Assembly: GCA_900542825.1 (NCBI GenBank)
Contig: UQOY01000006.1
Location: 1 to 64,000 of the forward strand
Length of the DNA: 64,000 nucleotides
From: an uncultured Collinsella sp.
Lineage (GTDB): Bacteria > Actinomycetota > Coriobacteriia > Coriobacteriales > Coriobacteriaceae
Direction: 5' to 3'
In this document: positions 16,266 through 25,211 of the stretch, one piece after another
Layout of the letters: every line of letters begins with the position of its first letter
How positions within the stretch are numbered: position 1 is the first letter of the stretch
Program-made: the position numbers and the translations under genes
Notes under the pieces: generated by a model
The model's database searches: none
What the model saw: only the letters and a program-made list of their open reading frames with translations
Told to the model about the DNA's origin: nothing

Positions 16266-16823
16266 CTAGCTCATCATCGCGTTCATCATCTCGGTGGTTG
16301 CGGAATCGTCGGCAGACCACTCGTTATCCTCGTTGGCGGAATACTTAAAGGTGACCTTGGTGTCCTTGGTCTTAGCGGCCTTGGTCACGTCGACCATGAC
16401 CTGGCCGGCCATCTTGTACAGGTCGTCCTCGGAAGGCATCGTATCGAGTGCGGCGACCTTCTCCTGATACTGGGTGGCGAAATCTTTGACGATCTTGTTC
16501 ATGGACTTGCAGGTGATGGTGACCTCGGCAGTCGCGGTGCCCTTGTCCTCGTCGACCGTCACATCGCCGATCTTGTAGTCAAAGCCCTCGAGATAGCTCT
16601 TGGCATACTCCTTGGGATCGATACCCAGCTGCTCAAACTCGTCGCCCGAAGCCTCTTCCAGACCGGAGAGGAAGTCATCGCCGCCGTTCTTGATCTCGTC
16701 AAACTGGCTCGTAAGGTCGTTGGTGATGAGCTCCTCCACCGAAGGCCCTCCGCAGCCGGAAAGCAAAACCACGCACGCGACCAGGGCAGCCATCAGGGGC
16801 GCAAGCAGCAGCTTCTTTTTCAT
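16266..16823 (-). CDS. Lipoprotein, DUF5105-like
   Basis: Predicted membrane-anchored lipoprotein of 185 residues. The signal peptide MKKKLLLAPLMAALVACVVLLSGC ends in an LSGC lipobox (Cys about residue 24). The mature part is acidic and helical at first (SVEELITNDLTSQFDEIKNG), then has a beta-rich stretch (IGDVTVDEDKGTATAEVTIT). This pattern resembles DUF5105-type lipoproteins of Gram-positive bacteria; the function is unknown. Start at 16823 is set by GGAGGAATGTC upstream; the longer ORF to 16937 lacks such a site. Monocistronic. Confidence 0.85.
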   Translation of the reverse strand: MKKKLLLAPLMAALVACVVLLSGCGGPSVEELITNDLTSQFDEIKNGGDDFLSGLEEASGDEFEQLGIDPKEYAKSYLEGFDYKIGDVTVDEDKGTATAEVTITCKSMNKIVKDFATQYQEKVAALDTMPSEDDLYKMAGQVMVDVTKAAKTKDTKVTFKYSANEDNEWSADDSATTEMMNAMMS

Positions 16824-17000
16824 GACATTCCTCCAAACAAGCGGCGCCGCGTTCCCTGCGCAGCGCACGTCGTAACAGCAAGTCCATATTAGCGGCCCAG
16901 CCCAACCCCCTGCGTCGCAAAAGCGCAGGCGGCTCAATTTGACGAACGAATGGCCCGTAAAGCAAGCCCCCTACAATAAAATGCACCTGCTTAGCCTATT

Positions 17001-17033
17001 AAAAAAGGGTGGCCGGATAACCCGACCACCCTT
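17001..17033 (-). terminator. Intrinsic terminator after PTS EIIA gene
   Basis: Read on the minus strand: AAGGGTGG, 15-nt loop region, CCACCCTTTTTT. Stem of 8 bp plus six Ts, 24 bp after the EIIA stop. Confidence 0.8.
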
Positions 17034-17056
17034 GCGCATCTTCTGGATGCCGCAGG

Positions 17057-17593
17057 CTACTTGCGGACGACCTTAACGATGGCGTCACCGGCGGCGACAG
17101 CGGAGTCGGCCTCGACGGCGAGCTCGACATCGGCAAACTCGGCGGTGTTGGACACGGCCACGACGACGCAGTCCTTGTAACCGGCGGCAGCGATCTTGGC
17201 GCGGTCGATCTTGAGCAAGGGCTGGCCGGCCTTCACGACATCGTCGGCCTTGACGAAGCCCTCGAAGCCGTCGCCGTTCATGTTAACGGTATCGACGCCA
17301 ACGTGCACCAGAACCTCGATGCCGCTATCGGACTGCAGGCCCACGGCGTGACCCATGGTGACGGTCACCTTGCCGTCGCAGGGAGCGTAGACCAGGTCGT
17401 CCTCGGGCCACACAGCGCAGCCCTTGCCCAGAACCTCGCCGCCAAAGACGGGATCGGGCACGTCGGCCATCTTGATGACCTTGCCCTTGACGGGCGAGCA
17501 CAGCACGTCGGCGCCGGCAGAAGCAGAGATGGAGGACGGAGCAGCGGCAGCCGCGGGCTCAGCCTTCTTCTTGAACATGTCAAACAGACCCAT
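17057..17593 (-). CDS. crr: PTS glucose-type EIIA protein
   Basis: Cytoplasmic phosphocarrier of the sugar phosphotransferase system, 178 residues. It begins MGLFDMFKKK like stand-alone EIIA-Glc proteins, followed by an Ala/Pro-rich linker and the EIIA barrel. The two active-site histidines are visible in MGHAVGLQSDSG and VLVHVGVDTVNM, the second being the phosphorylated one. ATG at 17593 has AAGAGGAGAAAAC upstream. The EIIBC permease at 28016-29443 has no EIIA domain, and so could be served by this protein; the adjacent GH1 gene supports a role in beta-glucoside uptake. Confidence 0.94.
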   Translation of the reverse strand: MGLFDMFKKKAEPAAAAAPSSISASAGADVLCSPVKGKVIKMADVPDPVFGGEVLGKGCAVWPEDDLVYAPCDGKVTVTMGHAVGLQSDSGIEVLVHVGVDTVNMNGDGFEGFVKADDVVKAGQPLLKIDRAKIAAAGYKDCVVVAVSNTAEFADVELAVEADSAVAAGDAIVKVVRK

Positions 17594-17744
17594 ACGTTTT
17601 CTCCTCTTGATTAAGCGCAACGTTTTGCGCATGCCTATGGTGATTATAGTGCCAAATGATCAAATTGCTAAGGTGAGGGCTCGAATCGCAAGCCCTTCCA
17701 AGCCCTTCCCAAAACCTTTTCCCCAGCGGCACTCATATTGTCGA

Positions 17745-19193
17745 TTAATCCAGACCCTCGGCACCGTTGGACTTGATGATCTTCTGGTATGCGAAGAAGC
17801 TGTCCTTGCGGCGGCGCTCGTAGGTACCGGTGCCGTCGTCGTACTTATCGACGTGGATGAAGCCGTAGCGCTTGCGCATCTCGCCCGTGCCGGCGGAAAC
17901 CAGGTCGATTGGACCCCACCAAGTGTAGGCAATCAGGTCAACGCCGTCGGCGATGGCCTCGCCCATGGCCTTGATGTGGCTCTGCAGATAGGCGATACGG
18001 TACGGGTCGTGGATGGAGCCGTCCTCCTCGACCTCGTCGTAAGCGCCCATGCCGTTCTCGACCACCATCAGCGGAATCTCGTAGCGGGCGTAAATCTCGT
18101 TGAGGGCGATGCGCAGACCCAGCGGATCGATCTGCCAGCCCCAGTCGGTGGACTCCAGATAGGGATTCTTGCCGCCAAAGGTCATGTTGCCCTCGGTCAT
18201 CTCGTGATCCTTGTGGGTGCCCACGGTGCCGGACATGTAGTAGCTAAAGGTGTAGAAATCGACCTTGCCGTCGGCGATATCCTGCAGGTCGCCGTCCTCC
18301 ATCACAAGCTCGACATCGTTTTCGGCCCAGAAGCGCTTGGCATAGAACGGATACTTGCCGCGCACCTGCACGTCGGAGCAGTACCAGTTCATGGTATTCA
18401 TCTCCTGCTGCGTTGCGAACACGTCGGCCGGATCGCACGTGGCGGCATAGGAAAGGATGAAGCAATCCATGTTGCCCATCTTAAACTGCGGGTAGTGCTC
18501 GTGGGCATAGCGCACGACACGGCCGCTGGCCACGAACTGGTGATGCAGGGCCTGCATACGGGCCTGAGGCGTGGTGTGGACCGCCGAAGCCGGGCCCTCA
18601 AAGCCCTGGATCATGCTGGTCCCAAAGAGGTTGCCCATGTCCTGGGTGCCGCAGTTGATCTCGTTGAAGGTGAGCCAGAACTTGACCTTGTCCTGATAGC
18701 GGTCGAAGACGGTCTGGCAGTACTTCTCAAAGAAGCCGATGAGCTCGCGGCTCGCCCAGCCATTGTATTTCTCGACCAGGTGATAGGGCATCTCGTAGTG
18801 CGACAGGGTCACGAGCGGCTCGATATTGTGAGCGTGCAGGCAGTCGAAGACGCGGTCGTAGAAGGCGAGGCCGGCCTCGTTGGGCTCGGCGTCGTCGCCG
18901 TTGGGGAAGATGCGGCTCCAAGAGATGGACATGCGGAACATGGTAAAGCCCATCTCGGCGAACAGAGCGATATCCTCCTCGTAGTGATGGTAGAAATCGA
19001 TACCGTCATGATTGGGGTAAAAGCGGTTGGGGTCGATGTCGATCGTAATCTGACGCGGCTCCTTGTAGCTGCCGCCCAAGAAATGGTCGTCGACCGAAGG
19101 ACCGCGGCCGTCCATGTTCCAAGCGCCCTCAAACTGATTGGCGGCCGTGGCGCCGCCCCAATAGAAACCCTCGGGGAACTTGATATTTGCCAT
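17745..19193 (-). CDS. GH1 6-phospho-beta-glucosidase
   Basis: Cytoplasmic glycosidase that hydrolyses 6-phospho-beta-glucosides delivered by PTS transporters. 482 residues, complete GH1 barrel: acid/base E178 in TFNEIN, nucleophile E379 in VVENGMG, and the C-terminal LVSAGTGEMRKRYGFIHVD segment whose Ser, Lys and Tyr bind the 6-phosphate in this subfamily. No signal peptide. The start at 19193 (MANIKFPEGFYWG) has AAAGGAG at the right distance; longer starts to 19421 run through a repeat. The araC gene upstream on the same strand may control it. Confidence 0.93.
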   Translation of the reverse strand: MANIKFPEGFYWGGATAANQFEGAWNMDGRGPSVDDHFLGGSYKEPRQITIDIDPNRFYPNHDGIDFYHHYEEDIALFAEMGFTMFRMSISWSRIFPNGDDAEPNEAGLAFYDRVFDCLHAHNIEPLVTLSHYEMPYHLVEKYNGWASRELIGFFEKYCQTVFDRYQDKVKFWLTFNEINCGTQDMGNLFGTSMIQGFEGPASAVHTTPQARMQALHHQFVASGRVVRYAHEHYPQFKMGNMDCFILSYAATCDPADVFATQQEMNTMNWYCSDVQVRGKYPFYAKRFWAENDVELVMEDGDLQDIADGKVDFYTFSYYMSGTVGTHKDHEMTEGNMTFGGKNPYLESTDWGWQIDPLGLRIALNEIYARYEIPLMVVENGMGAYDEVEEDGSIHDPYRIAYLQSHIKAMGEAIADGVDLIAYTWWGPIDLVSAGTGEMRKRYGFIHVDKYDDGTGTYERRRKDSFFAYQKIIKSNGAEGLD

Positions 19194-19330
19194 GAGCATC
19201 TCCTTTGCATCGCGGGTCGATAAGTTGAGTATCGCCTGCGCACGGGGTGGGCAGAAGCGGGCGCGCCAAACCCGACACTTCTTTTCGCAGCGGCACCCCG
19301 CCGCCACCCCGCCCCTGATACTTCCTGACA

Positions 19331-19362
19331 CCTGCCAAAAAGGGACAGGTTTATTTTGGTCG
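19331..19362 (+). repeat. REP-like element at 3' end of araC
   Basis: CCTGCCAAAAAGGGACAGGT followed by TTATTTTGG. The same text occurs inverted at 23046-23079, at the end of the GH106-like gene, so the araC-GH106 pair is bracketed by inverted copies. Confidence 0.65.
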
Positions 19363-19365
19363 GCT

Positions 19366-20373
19366 TTATCTGGGCAAACGCTGGCGATACGCTGCCGGCG
19401 TGCAGCCATAGCACTCGGCAAACTTTTTGTAGAAGAAGCTCATGTTGGCGTAGCCGGCCTCGCGCGCCGCGGCCTCCGCAGTGGAGCCGGCGTCGAGCAG
19501 TGTTGCCGCGCGTGCCAGACGGCTCTCCTGCACGAGCTGCATAAACGTGCGGCCCGTCTGCCGTTTGAGCAGCGCGCTTGCGTAGTTGGGACTCAGATGG
19601 AGGCGGCGAGCTACGTCTTCGAGCGTACAATCGCAGGCATGGCGCTCGATGTAGCCCACGGCGGCCGCGACCTGCGCCGAAGGCAGCCTGGGCATGTCCG
19701 CCTGCAGCAGCGATGTCTCATAGCTTTGCATAAGTTCGACCAGCAGCAACTCAAACAGCCTCGACACGATCTGGGGACTCGCCGCCGTCGGCTCCAGAAG
19801 CTCGCACAGCATCTCCTGCATATATCGGCGTACGCGGCGGCTGTTGCCCGTGCGGAAATGCACATGACCGTGGTGGTCGGTTTCCTCATTGAGGGCATTA
19901 ATGAGGAACTGCGAGACGGTGCTTGACGGCGACAGGCTCTGCTCTAGGCTGCGGTGCAACATCGGCCGCGAGATGACGATGCTCAGCATAATGTCATGCT
20001 CGCCGAGCTCGCCTACGGCATGTGGACAGGCAGCGTCGAGTAAGAGCACCTCGTTTTGGGCAAGCGTAAGCCGTTCGCCGTTGACGACCTGTGGCGCATG
20101 ACCGCGATAGACATAGCTGATTTCGACATAATTGTGCACATGCTCCGGTACAGGGTTGAAGCGTGAGTTGCGCACGATTAATAGGCCCTCGGGCATGCCT
20201 TCTTGGTGCAAGGCTCGCGTCGGGTCACCGATTTTATGGATATGTTTTTCACCGATACCATGCTGATGACCCCAGCTGAACGCATCATTCCAGTCATAGC
20301 GGGCACCCGCGTGGTAAGCACGCTCGCTGTCGGTCAGCTCGAGCAGAAGGCTGTCTAAACGTGCAAGATCCAT
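19366..20373 (-). CDS. AraC-family transcription regulator
   Basis: 335 residues. N-terminal cupin-type sensor (residues about 60-150, RFNPVPEHVHNYVEISYVYRG with HxH-like motif) and C-terminal double helix-turn-helix from about 235 (DCTLEDVARRLHLSPNYASALLKRQTGRTF and ANMSFFYKKFAECYGCTPAAYRQ). Such regulators sense sugars. It is divergent from the GH106-like gene (116-bp gap) and upstream of the GH1 gene, so either could be its target. Start MDLARLDS is the only good candidate. Confidence 0.9.
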   Translation of the reverse strand: MDLARLDSLLLELTDSERAYHAGARYDWNDAFSWGHQHGIGEKHIHKIGDPTRALHQEGMPEGLLIVRNSRFNPVPEHVHNYVEISYVYRGHAPQVVNGERLTLAQNEVLLLDAACPHAVGELGEHDIMLSIVISRPMLHRSLEQSLSPSSTVSQFLINALNEETDHHGHVHFRTGNSRRVRRYMQEMLCELLEPTAASPQIVSRLFELLLVELMQSYETSLLQADMPRLPSAQVAAAVGYIERHACDCTLEDVARRLHLSPNYASALLKRQTGRTFMQLVQESRLARAATLLDAGSTAEAAAREAGYANMSFFYKKFAECYGCTPAAYRQRLPR

Positions 20374-20489
20374 GGCATCACAATCGTTGATTCGGTCATA
20401 TTCTGCTGTGGTTTTGATATTAGCAGGACGGCGCGCTCGGCGTACTCTGACTTCAATCGATTTAAAAGGTTGGTTTTAGAGAAGTGGAT

Positions 20490-23057
20490 ATGGCGGCATA
20501 CGACAACCATGTGCTTCCGTTCTTGTGGCTCAAGGGCGAGGCGCACGAGACGATTACCGAATACTTGGAGCAGATTGCCGGTGCGGACATCCGCGAGGTC
20601 TGCCTCGAATCGCGCACGCATCCCGAGTTTTGTCGCGACGGCTGGTGGGCTGACCTGCGTTTTATCATTGGCGAGTGCAAGCGCTTGGGGTTGAAGGTCT
20701 GGCTGCTCGACGACGCCCATTTCCCCACGGGCTACGCCAACGGCGCGCTTGCGGGCGAGGATGTTGACCCCGCGCTTAAGAAGACCGTGCTCAAACATCG
20801 CACAGTTACGGTCGTTGGTCCCCAGCCGTCCACGGTCATTAAGCTCGGCAATCTTATGGATCCCACGGAGCGCTTTGTGGGTGCGGCGACTTTCGACGCC
20901 GCCAGCGCACCGCTCGACCTTGAGCTCTCCGTTGAGCAGGCCGATGGCACCCCCGCTCGCCTGCGTTTTGACGCGCCCGACGGCATCGCCACCGTCGAGC
21001 TCTACGTCACCAGCCAAAAAACCGGCTTTCGCGATGAGTACATCAACATGGTCGACGCCGATTCGTGCCGTGTGCTCATCGATGCCGTCTACGAGCCCAC
21101 GTTTGAGCACCTGGGCGACGAGTTCGGCTGCACCATCCTGGGGTTCTTTACCGATGAGCCGGGCTTTATGAACGAGAAGGGCACGGCTCTCGACGATGCT
21201 TCTACCAGCAGCTTTATTGGACGCGGAGATATGGCACTGCCTTGGTCGGACGAGCTTGCCCGCCGCTTGCACGAGGCGTTGGGCGCGAGCTGGCTTGCCG
21301 AGCTGCGCGGCCTTTGGACACGCGAGGCAGATGGCGCCCGAGTCCGTCACACCTACATGGACATTGCCACGCAACTCTACCGCACCTGCTTTGACGAGCA
21401 GATCGGCGACTGGTGCCGTGAGCACGGCGTTATGCACATCGGGCATGTGATTGAGGACAAAAGCTGCCACACGCGCCTGGGCCAGGGCGCCGGGCACTAC
21501 TTCCGCGCGGTCGCCGGACAAGATATGGCGGGCATCGACGTTGTCATCAACCAGCTTGCCCCCGGCGTCGATCACGGGCGCTACAGCTACTTCCACGGCG
21601 CGTGGAACATGGAGTTCTTTACCTACGCGCTTGCCAAGCTGGGCTCTTCGGCCGCGCGCCTCGACCCAAAAAAGCAGGGGCGCTGCATGGCCGAGGTCTT
21701 TGGCGCCTTCGGTTGGCACGAGGGCCTGCGCGAGATGAAATGGATCGCCGACCACATGCTCGTCCGCGGTATTAACTGGTTTACGCCGCACGCGTTTAGC
21801 ATGGCGCCCTTCCCCGATTGGGACTGCCCGCCGCACTTTTACGCGCACGGCAACAATCCGCAATGGCCGCACTTTGGCCAGCTCATGAGCTATATGAACC
21901 GCACTGCCACACTGCTTTCGGGAGGCAGCGCCACGCGTCCCGTCGCTATCCTGTACCACGCCGATGCCGAGTGGGCCGGCAGCGCCATGCCTATCGAGCG
22001 CGCGGCTGCCGAGCTCACGCGTGCGCAGATCGACTTTGATTTTGTGCCCGCCGAGGCTTTTGAGGATGAGGACCGTTACGAGGTTTCGATTGCCGATGGA
22101 ATGCTTACCATAAACGATTGCCGTTACCAGGCGTTTGTTATGCCAGGAGCTTCATTTATTGGCTCGGCGACGGCGCAGGCCGTAAGGCGCATGATGGCGG
22201 CGGGCGTTATGGTCCTCGCCGTCGACGAGGTGCCGAGCGCGCTTTACGACGCCGATGACGTGGTTGAACTGGATGAACTTGCAGCGACTCCGCTTGCCGA
22301 TATGGCGGGCGTGCTGGCGAACGCTGGGCTGCAGACGGTTGTCACCGACACGCCCCAGTCCTGGCTGCGCGCGCTTCGCTACGAGCGCGCCGGCGAGACC
22401 TACGTCATGCTGGTCAACGAGCACCCGCACGAACACATCGACTGCACAGTTAAACTCGCGCAAGGCGAGCGACTTTGCGGCACGCGCCTCGACCTGTTGA
22501 ATGGCACCGATCCCGCTGCGTTTGACGGAACGCTTGAGCTCGCACCCTTCGAGAGCTGCTTCGTTGCCTTGGAGACGGACGACGAGCTTGAGTCCAGGGA
22601 CGACGCGGACATGAGCTCGAGCGATGCGCTCGCCCTCGACATCAACGGCCCTTGGACCGTCGCTCTCTCCCCTGCCGGCGGCGGAACCTTTGGCGCCCCG
22701 CAGGAACTCGAGCACTTGTGCGATCTCACAGCCGAGCGATTCCCCAATGAATGCGGGACGTTCCGCTATCGCACGTTGTTCGAGCTGGCGATCGACCTTG
22801 CCGATGCCACAATCGACCTGGGAGATGTCTACGAAGTCGCGACACTTACGCTCGACGGACACCCACTCGGCACACGCATCTGTCCACCCTATCGCTTTGC
22901 CATCGATCCTCTTGCTGCCGGCACGCACGAACTCACCGTCGACGTCATCAACACGCTCGATCATGCGATTCCCGACATCTTCGCCCTCACCGAACCCGTC
23001 GCCCCGAGCGGCATCCTCGGTCCCGTTACCCTTTGCGGGCAAAACCTGCCAAAATAA
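20490..23057 (+). CDS. GH106-like glycoside hydrolase (alpha-L-rhamnosidase family)
   Basis: 855-residue protein without a signal peptide, so it acts inside the cell. The segment LDDAHFPTGYANG (about residue 74), GFFTDEPGF (about 210) and VRGINWFTPHAFS (about 425) match the GH106 alpha-L-rhamnosidase group as I know it; the C-terminal 180 residues look like a beta-sandwich (GTFRYRTLFELAIDLADATIDLGDVYEVATL...). Substrate is inferred to be a rhamnoside or related plant glycoside. ATG 20490 was preferred (AGAGAAG upstream); a GTG two codons earlier is possible. The stop codon lies inside a REP-like hairpin, so the last residues (LPK) are encoded by the repeat. Divergent from araC. Confidence 0.75.
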   Translation: MAAYDNHVLPFLWLKGEAHETITEYLEQIAGADIREVCLESRTHPEFCRDGWWADLRFIIGECKRLGLKVWLLDDAHFPTGYANGALAGEDVDPALKKTVLKHRTVTVVGPQPSTVIKLGNLMDPTERFVGAATFDAASAPLDLELSVEQADGTPARLRFDAPDGIATVELYVTSQKTGFRDEYINMVDADSCRVLIDAVYEPTFEHLGDEFGCTILGFFTDEPGFMNEKGTALDDASTSSFIGRGDMALPWSDELARRLHEALGASWLAELRGLWTREADGARVRHTYMDIATQLYRTCFDEQIGDWCREHGVMHIGHVIEDKSCHTRLGQGAGHYFRAVAGQDMAGIDVVINQLAPGVDHGRYSYFHGAWNMEFFTYALAKLGSSAARLDPKKQGRCMAEVFGAFGWHEGLREMKWIADHMLVRGINWFTPHAFSMAPFPDWDCPPHFYAHGNNPQWPHFGQLMSYMNRTATLLSGGSATRPVAILYHADAEWAGSAMPIERAAAELTRAQIDFDFVPAEAFEDEDRYEVSIADGMLTINDCRYQAFVMPGASFIGSATAQAVRRMMAAGVMVLAVDEVPSALYDADDVVELDELAATPLADMAGVLANAGLQTVVTDTPQSWLRALRYERAGETYVMLVNEHPHEHIDCTVKLAQGERLCGTRLDLLNGTDPAAFDGTLELAPFESCFVALETDDELESRDDADMSSSDALALDINGPWTVALSPAGGGTFGAPQELEHLCDLTAERFPNECGTFRYRTLFELAIDLADATIDLGDVYEVATLTLDGHPLGTRICPPYRFAIDPLAAGTHELTVDVINTLDHAIPDIFALTEPVAPSGILGPVTLCGQNLPK

Positions 23058-23080
23058 ACCTGCCCCTTTTTGGCAGGTTT
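23043..23080 (-). repeat. REP-like hairpin overlapping the 3' end of the GH106-like gene
   Basis: AACCTGCCAAAA, 11-nt loop, TTTTTGGCAGGTT: 11-bp stem. It contains the stop codon and may also terminate transcription before the rpiR-like gene. Inverted copy of the element at 19331. Confidence 0.7.
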
Positions 23081-23099
23081 GTTGAGTGTGGGAGTTCGC

Positions 23100-23954
23100 A
23101 TGGATATCAAACGTAAGATCACCGAAGCGCAGGGCCTCACCCCTACCGAGCAACAACTCGGCATTGCGGCCCTAGCCATCGGCGAGGACATCCGCGGGCT
23201 TTCCATTAAGGAATTTGCCGCACGCACCAACGTTTCGGTCGCGAGCGTGCACCGTTTTTGCAAAAGGCTCGGCCTCGAGGGATTCAAAGACCTCAAGGTC
23301 GAGCTCATCCGTCAGGCGACCGAGGCGGGAAACCGCCGCGACGTGGACATCAACTTTCCCTTCGATGCCACCTCCACCCCTGCGCAGGTGATGGAGCGCA
23401 TGGAGGGGCTCTACCAGACCACGCTGGCCGAAACGCAGGAGCTGCTCGACCCCACACAGCTTGACCACGCCGCCAAGCTCATCGCGAACGCCCGACAGGT
23501 CGACATCTACACGGGCTCGCACAACCTCTATCCAGCGGGAATGTTCCACGATCGTCTGCTTTCCGCCGGTAAGTGCGCGACGTGCTACGGCGGCGTCGAG
23601 GCCCAGGTGCGCACGGCGCTCACCTCGGGCCCCGACCATGTGGCAATCGTCATTTCCTACAGCGGCCTTGCCCCCAACTTCAAGGAAATCTTGCCGATCC
23701 TCAGTAGTCGGCATGTCCCGGTCATCGTCATCGGCACACCATACTGCGCCCGCATTCACCCCGGCTTTGCCGCCTATCTCATGGTGAGCGACCACGAGAG
23801 CATGACGCACCGCATCACGCAGTTTGCCAGCCACATCGCCGTGCAGTACGTGCTCGATTCGCTCTATAGCAGCTACTTTGCCAAAGATTACGCCCGCTGC
23901 TCCGAGTTCCTCGAGCGATTGTTTCCCTACACCCGCCTGCCCGGGCTTAAGTAG
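23100..23954 (+). CDS. RpiR-family transcription regulator
   Basis: 284 residues. HTH_6 domain at 1-75 (LTPTEQQLGIAALAIGEDI, SIKEFAARTNVSVASVHRFCKRLGLEGFKDLK) and a SIS sugar-phosphate-binding domain from about 120 (ARQVDIYTGSHNLYPAGMF, VAIVISYSGLAPNFKEILPIL). Regulators of this type respond to phosphosugars. GGGAG precedes the ATG at 23100. It follows the GH106-like gene by 42 bp, but a hairpin lies between them. Confidence 0.9.
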   Translation: MDIKRKITEAQGLTPTEQQLGIAALAIGEDIRGLSIKEFAARTNVSVASVHRFCKRLGLEGFKDLKVELIRQATEAGNRRDVDINFPFDATSTPAQVMERMEGLYQTTLAETQELLDPTQLDHAAKLIANARQVDIYTGSHNLYPAGMFHDRLLSAGKCATCYGGVEAQVRTALTSGPDHVAIVISYSGLAPNFKEILPILSSRHVPVIVIGTPYCARIHPGFAAYLMVSDHESMTHRITQFASHIAVQYVLDSLYSSYFAKDYARCSEFLERLFPYTRLPGLK

Positions 23955-23956
23955 CG

Positions 23957-24056
23957 ACGAGCGAGGATTTTTGGACACTCGAATAACGAGCGTGGATAAT
24001 CTCCCACTTTGAGCCCTCACACAGGCCAAAAACGGGAGATTATCCACGCTCATTTC
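23957..24056. repeat. 100-bp element with 18-bp inverted repeat, copy A
   Basis: Begins ACGAGCGAGGATTTTTGGAC and contains GAGCGTGGATAATCTCCC (23988-24005) and its exact reverse complement (24034-24051). A nearly identical copy is at 33093-33190. Followed at 24064-24090 by REP-type GAACGTCCCCAATGACTA. It starts 3 bp after the rpiR-like stop codon. Confidence 0.85.
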
Positions 24057-24134
24057 TGACTAGCCATTTAAGAACGTCCCCAATGACTACCTATCCGGAG
24101 CAAAACAACGCCGCAAGTAGAGGACGGACGGCGC

Positions 24135-24175
24135 GCAGCGTCAACCGGTTACGGCGTTTGGTAAAACGCCGTAAC
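24135..24175 (-). repeat. Structured 3' element, remnant copy 4 (after pyrE)
   Basis: Only the gene-proximal part is left: octamer GCAGCGTC (24135-24142) and hairpin GTTACGGCGTTT-GGT-AAAACGCCGTAAC (24148-24175), which ends on the pyrE stop codon. Compared with copy 2 the stem has GC for CG in two positions with both strands changed. Confidence 0.75.
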
Positions 24176-24855
24176 TAACGTACTCCGTACTGCTCGTAGT
24201 AGGCGTCGATGGCGGCCTTGAGCTCGTCATCGATGACGAGCTTGCCGTCGATCTCGTGGTTGTAGAGGGTCTCGACGACCTCGGCCATGGAAACGATGCT
24301 CGCGACGGGGAAACCGTACTTGGCCTCGATCTCCTTCTGTGCGGTGGTCACGCCGCCCTTGCCGACCTCCATGCGGTTGAGGGACACGATCAGGCCCTTG
24401 ATTTCGACGTCGGCAGCAGCCTTAACCTTGGGATAGGTCTCGTCGATGGACTTGCCGCTGGTGGTGACGTCCTCGACCATGATCACACGGTCGCCGTCCT
24501 GGGGCTCATAGCCCAGCAGGTTGCCCTTATCGGCACCGTGGTCCTTAGCCTCCTTGCGGTCGCAGCAGTACTTGACCTCCTTGCCGTACAGCTCGTGGTA
24601 GGCAATGGCGGTCACGACGGCCAGCGGAATGCCCTTGTAGGCCGGCCCAAACAGGACATCAAAGTCGTCGCCAAAGTTATCGTGAATGGCCTGGGCGTAA
24701 TACTCTCCCAGCTTCTTGAGCTGATAGCCCGTCACGTAAGCGCCGGCGTTCATAAAGAACGGGGACTGACGACCGCTCTTGAGCGTAAAGCTGCCGAACT
24801 TAAGGACGTCGGACTCGACCATAAACTTGATGAACTCTTGCTTGTAAGCCTCCAT
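24175..24855 (-). CDS. pyrE: Orotate phosphoribosyltransferase
   Basis: Pyrimidine synthesis: orotate plus PRPP to orotidine 5'-phosphate. 226 residues with FGSFTLKSGRQSPFFMNAG (20-38), FGPAYKGIPLA (69-79), catalytic loop CDRKEAKDHG (98-107) and the PRPP-binding motif VIMVEDVTTSGKS (124-136). AGAGGAGCCCGC precedes the ATG. It stands alone, so it is not part of a pyr operon here. Confidence 0.95.
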   Translation of the reverse strand: MEAYKQEFIKFMVESDVLKFGSFTLKSGRQSPFFMNAGAYVTGYQLKKLGEYYAQAIHDNFGDDFDVLFGPAYKGIPLAVVTAIAYHELYGKEVKYCCDRKEAKDHGADKGNLLGYEPQDGDRVIMVEDVTTSGKSIDETYPKVKAAADVEIKGLIVSLNRMEVGKGGVTTAQKEIEAKYGFPVASIVSMAEVVETLYNHEIDGKLVIDDELKAAIDAYYEQYGVR

Positions 24856-25124
24856 GCGGGCTCCTCTCGTAATCGCGTACGTGCCCTCCAGTTTAGCGCA
24901 GGCAGGGCGTCGGTGCGGGCGCGCTTTGAGGCCACGTCATTCTGTAAAGGCCTTTTCGGGATCAATGGTTTTTCCAAACAATGGGGTTGACGCGGCAAAC
25001 TCCTCGTCAAGAAGCGAGCGACGTTAGCAAAGCACCGCTACATTGCCCGCCACGGCGAGCTGCTGTGACGCCCGAGCTGCGACGCGCAACCCATCAGGCG
25101 GTCAAAAAGTCCCGCTTCAAATTA

Positions 25125-25168
25125 AACCGCCCCCCATTTCCCGTGTTAAGGAAATGGGGGGGGCGGTT
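25125..25168. terminator. Strong GC hairpin after the ROK kinase gene
   Basis: AACCGCCCCCCATTTCC, 8-nt loop, then GGAAATGGGG..GCGGTT, stem of about 17 bp with one extra G. It lies 44 bp beyond the kinase stop codon. The rest of the 356-bp gap 24856-25211 holds the pyrE leader; nothing else is evident. Confidence 0.6.
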
Positions 25169-25211
25169 CGCGCCGGCCTTTATCTTTTTTGACAGCCTCG
25201 TTTGGCTCGCG

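Noticed and set aside
17424..19223. 599-residue ORF opposite the GH1 gene
   Set aside because: Antisense shadow of a clear GH1 enzyme; low-complexity Val/His/Leu composition typical of reverse-frame GC-rich DNA. Similar shadows at 20355-21959, 27995-29488, 29871-31394, 34976-36856, 45234-46811, 48660-50186 and 50864-52360 were dropped for the same reason.
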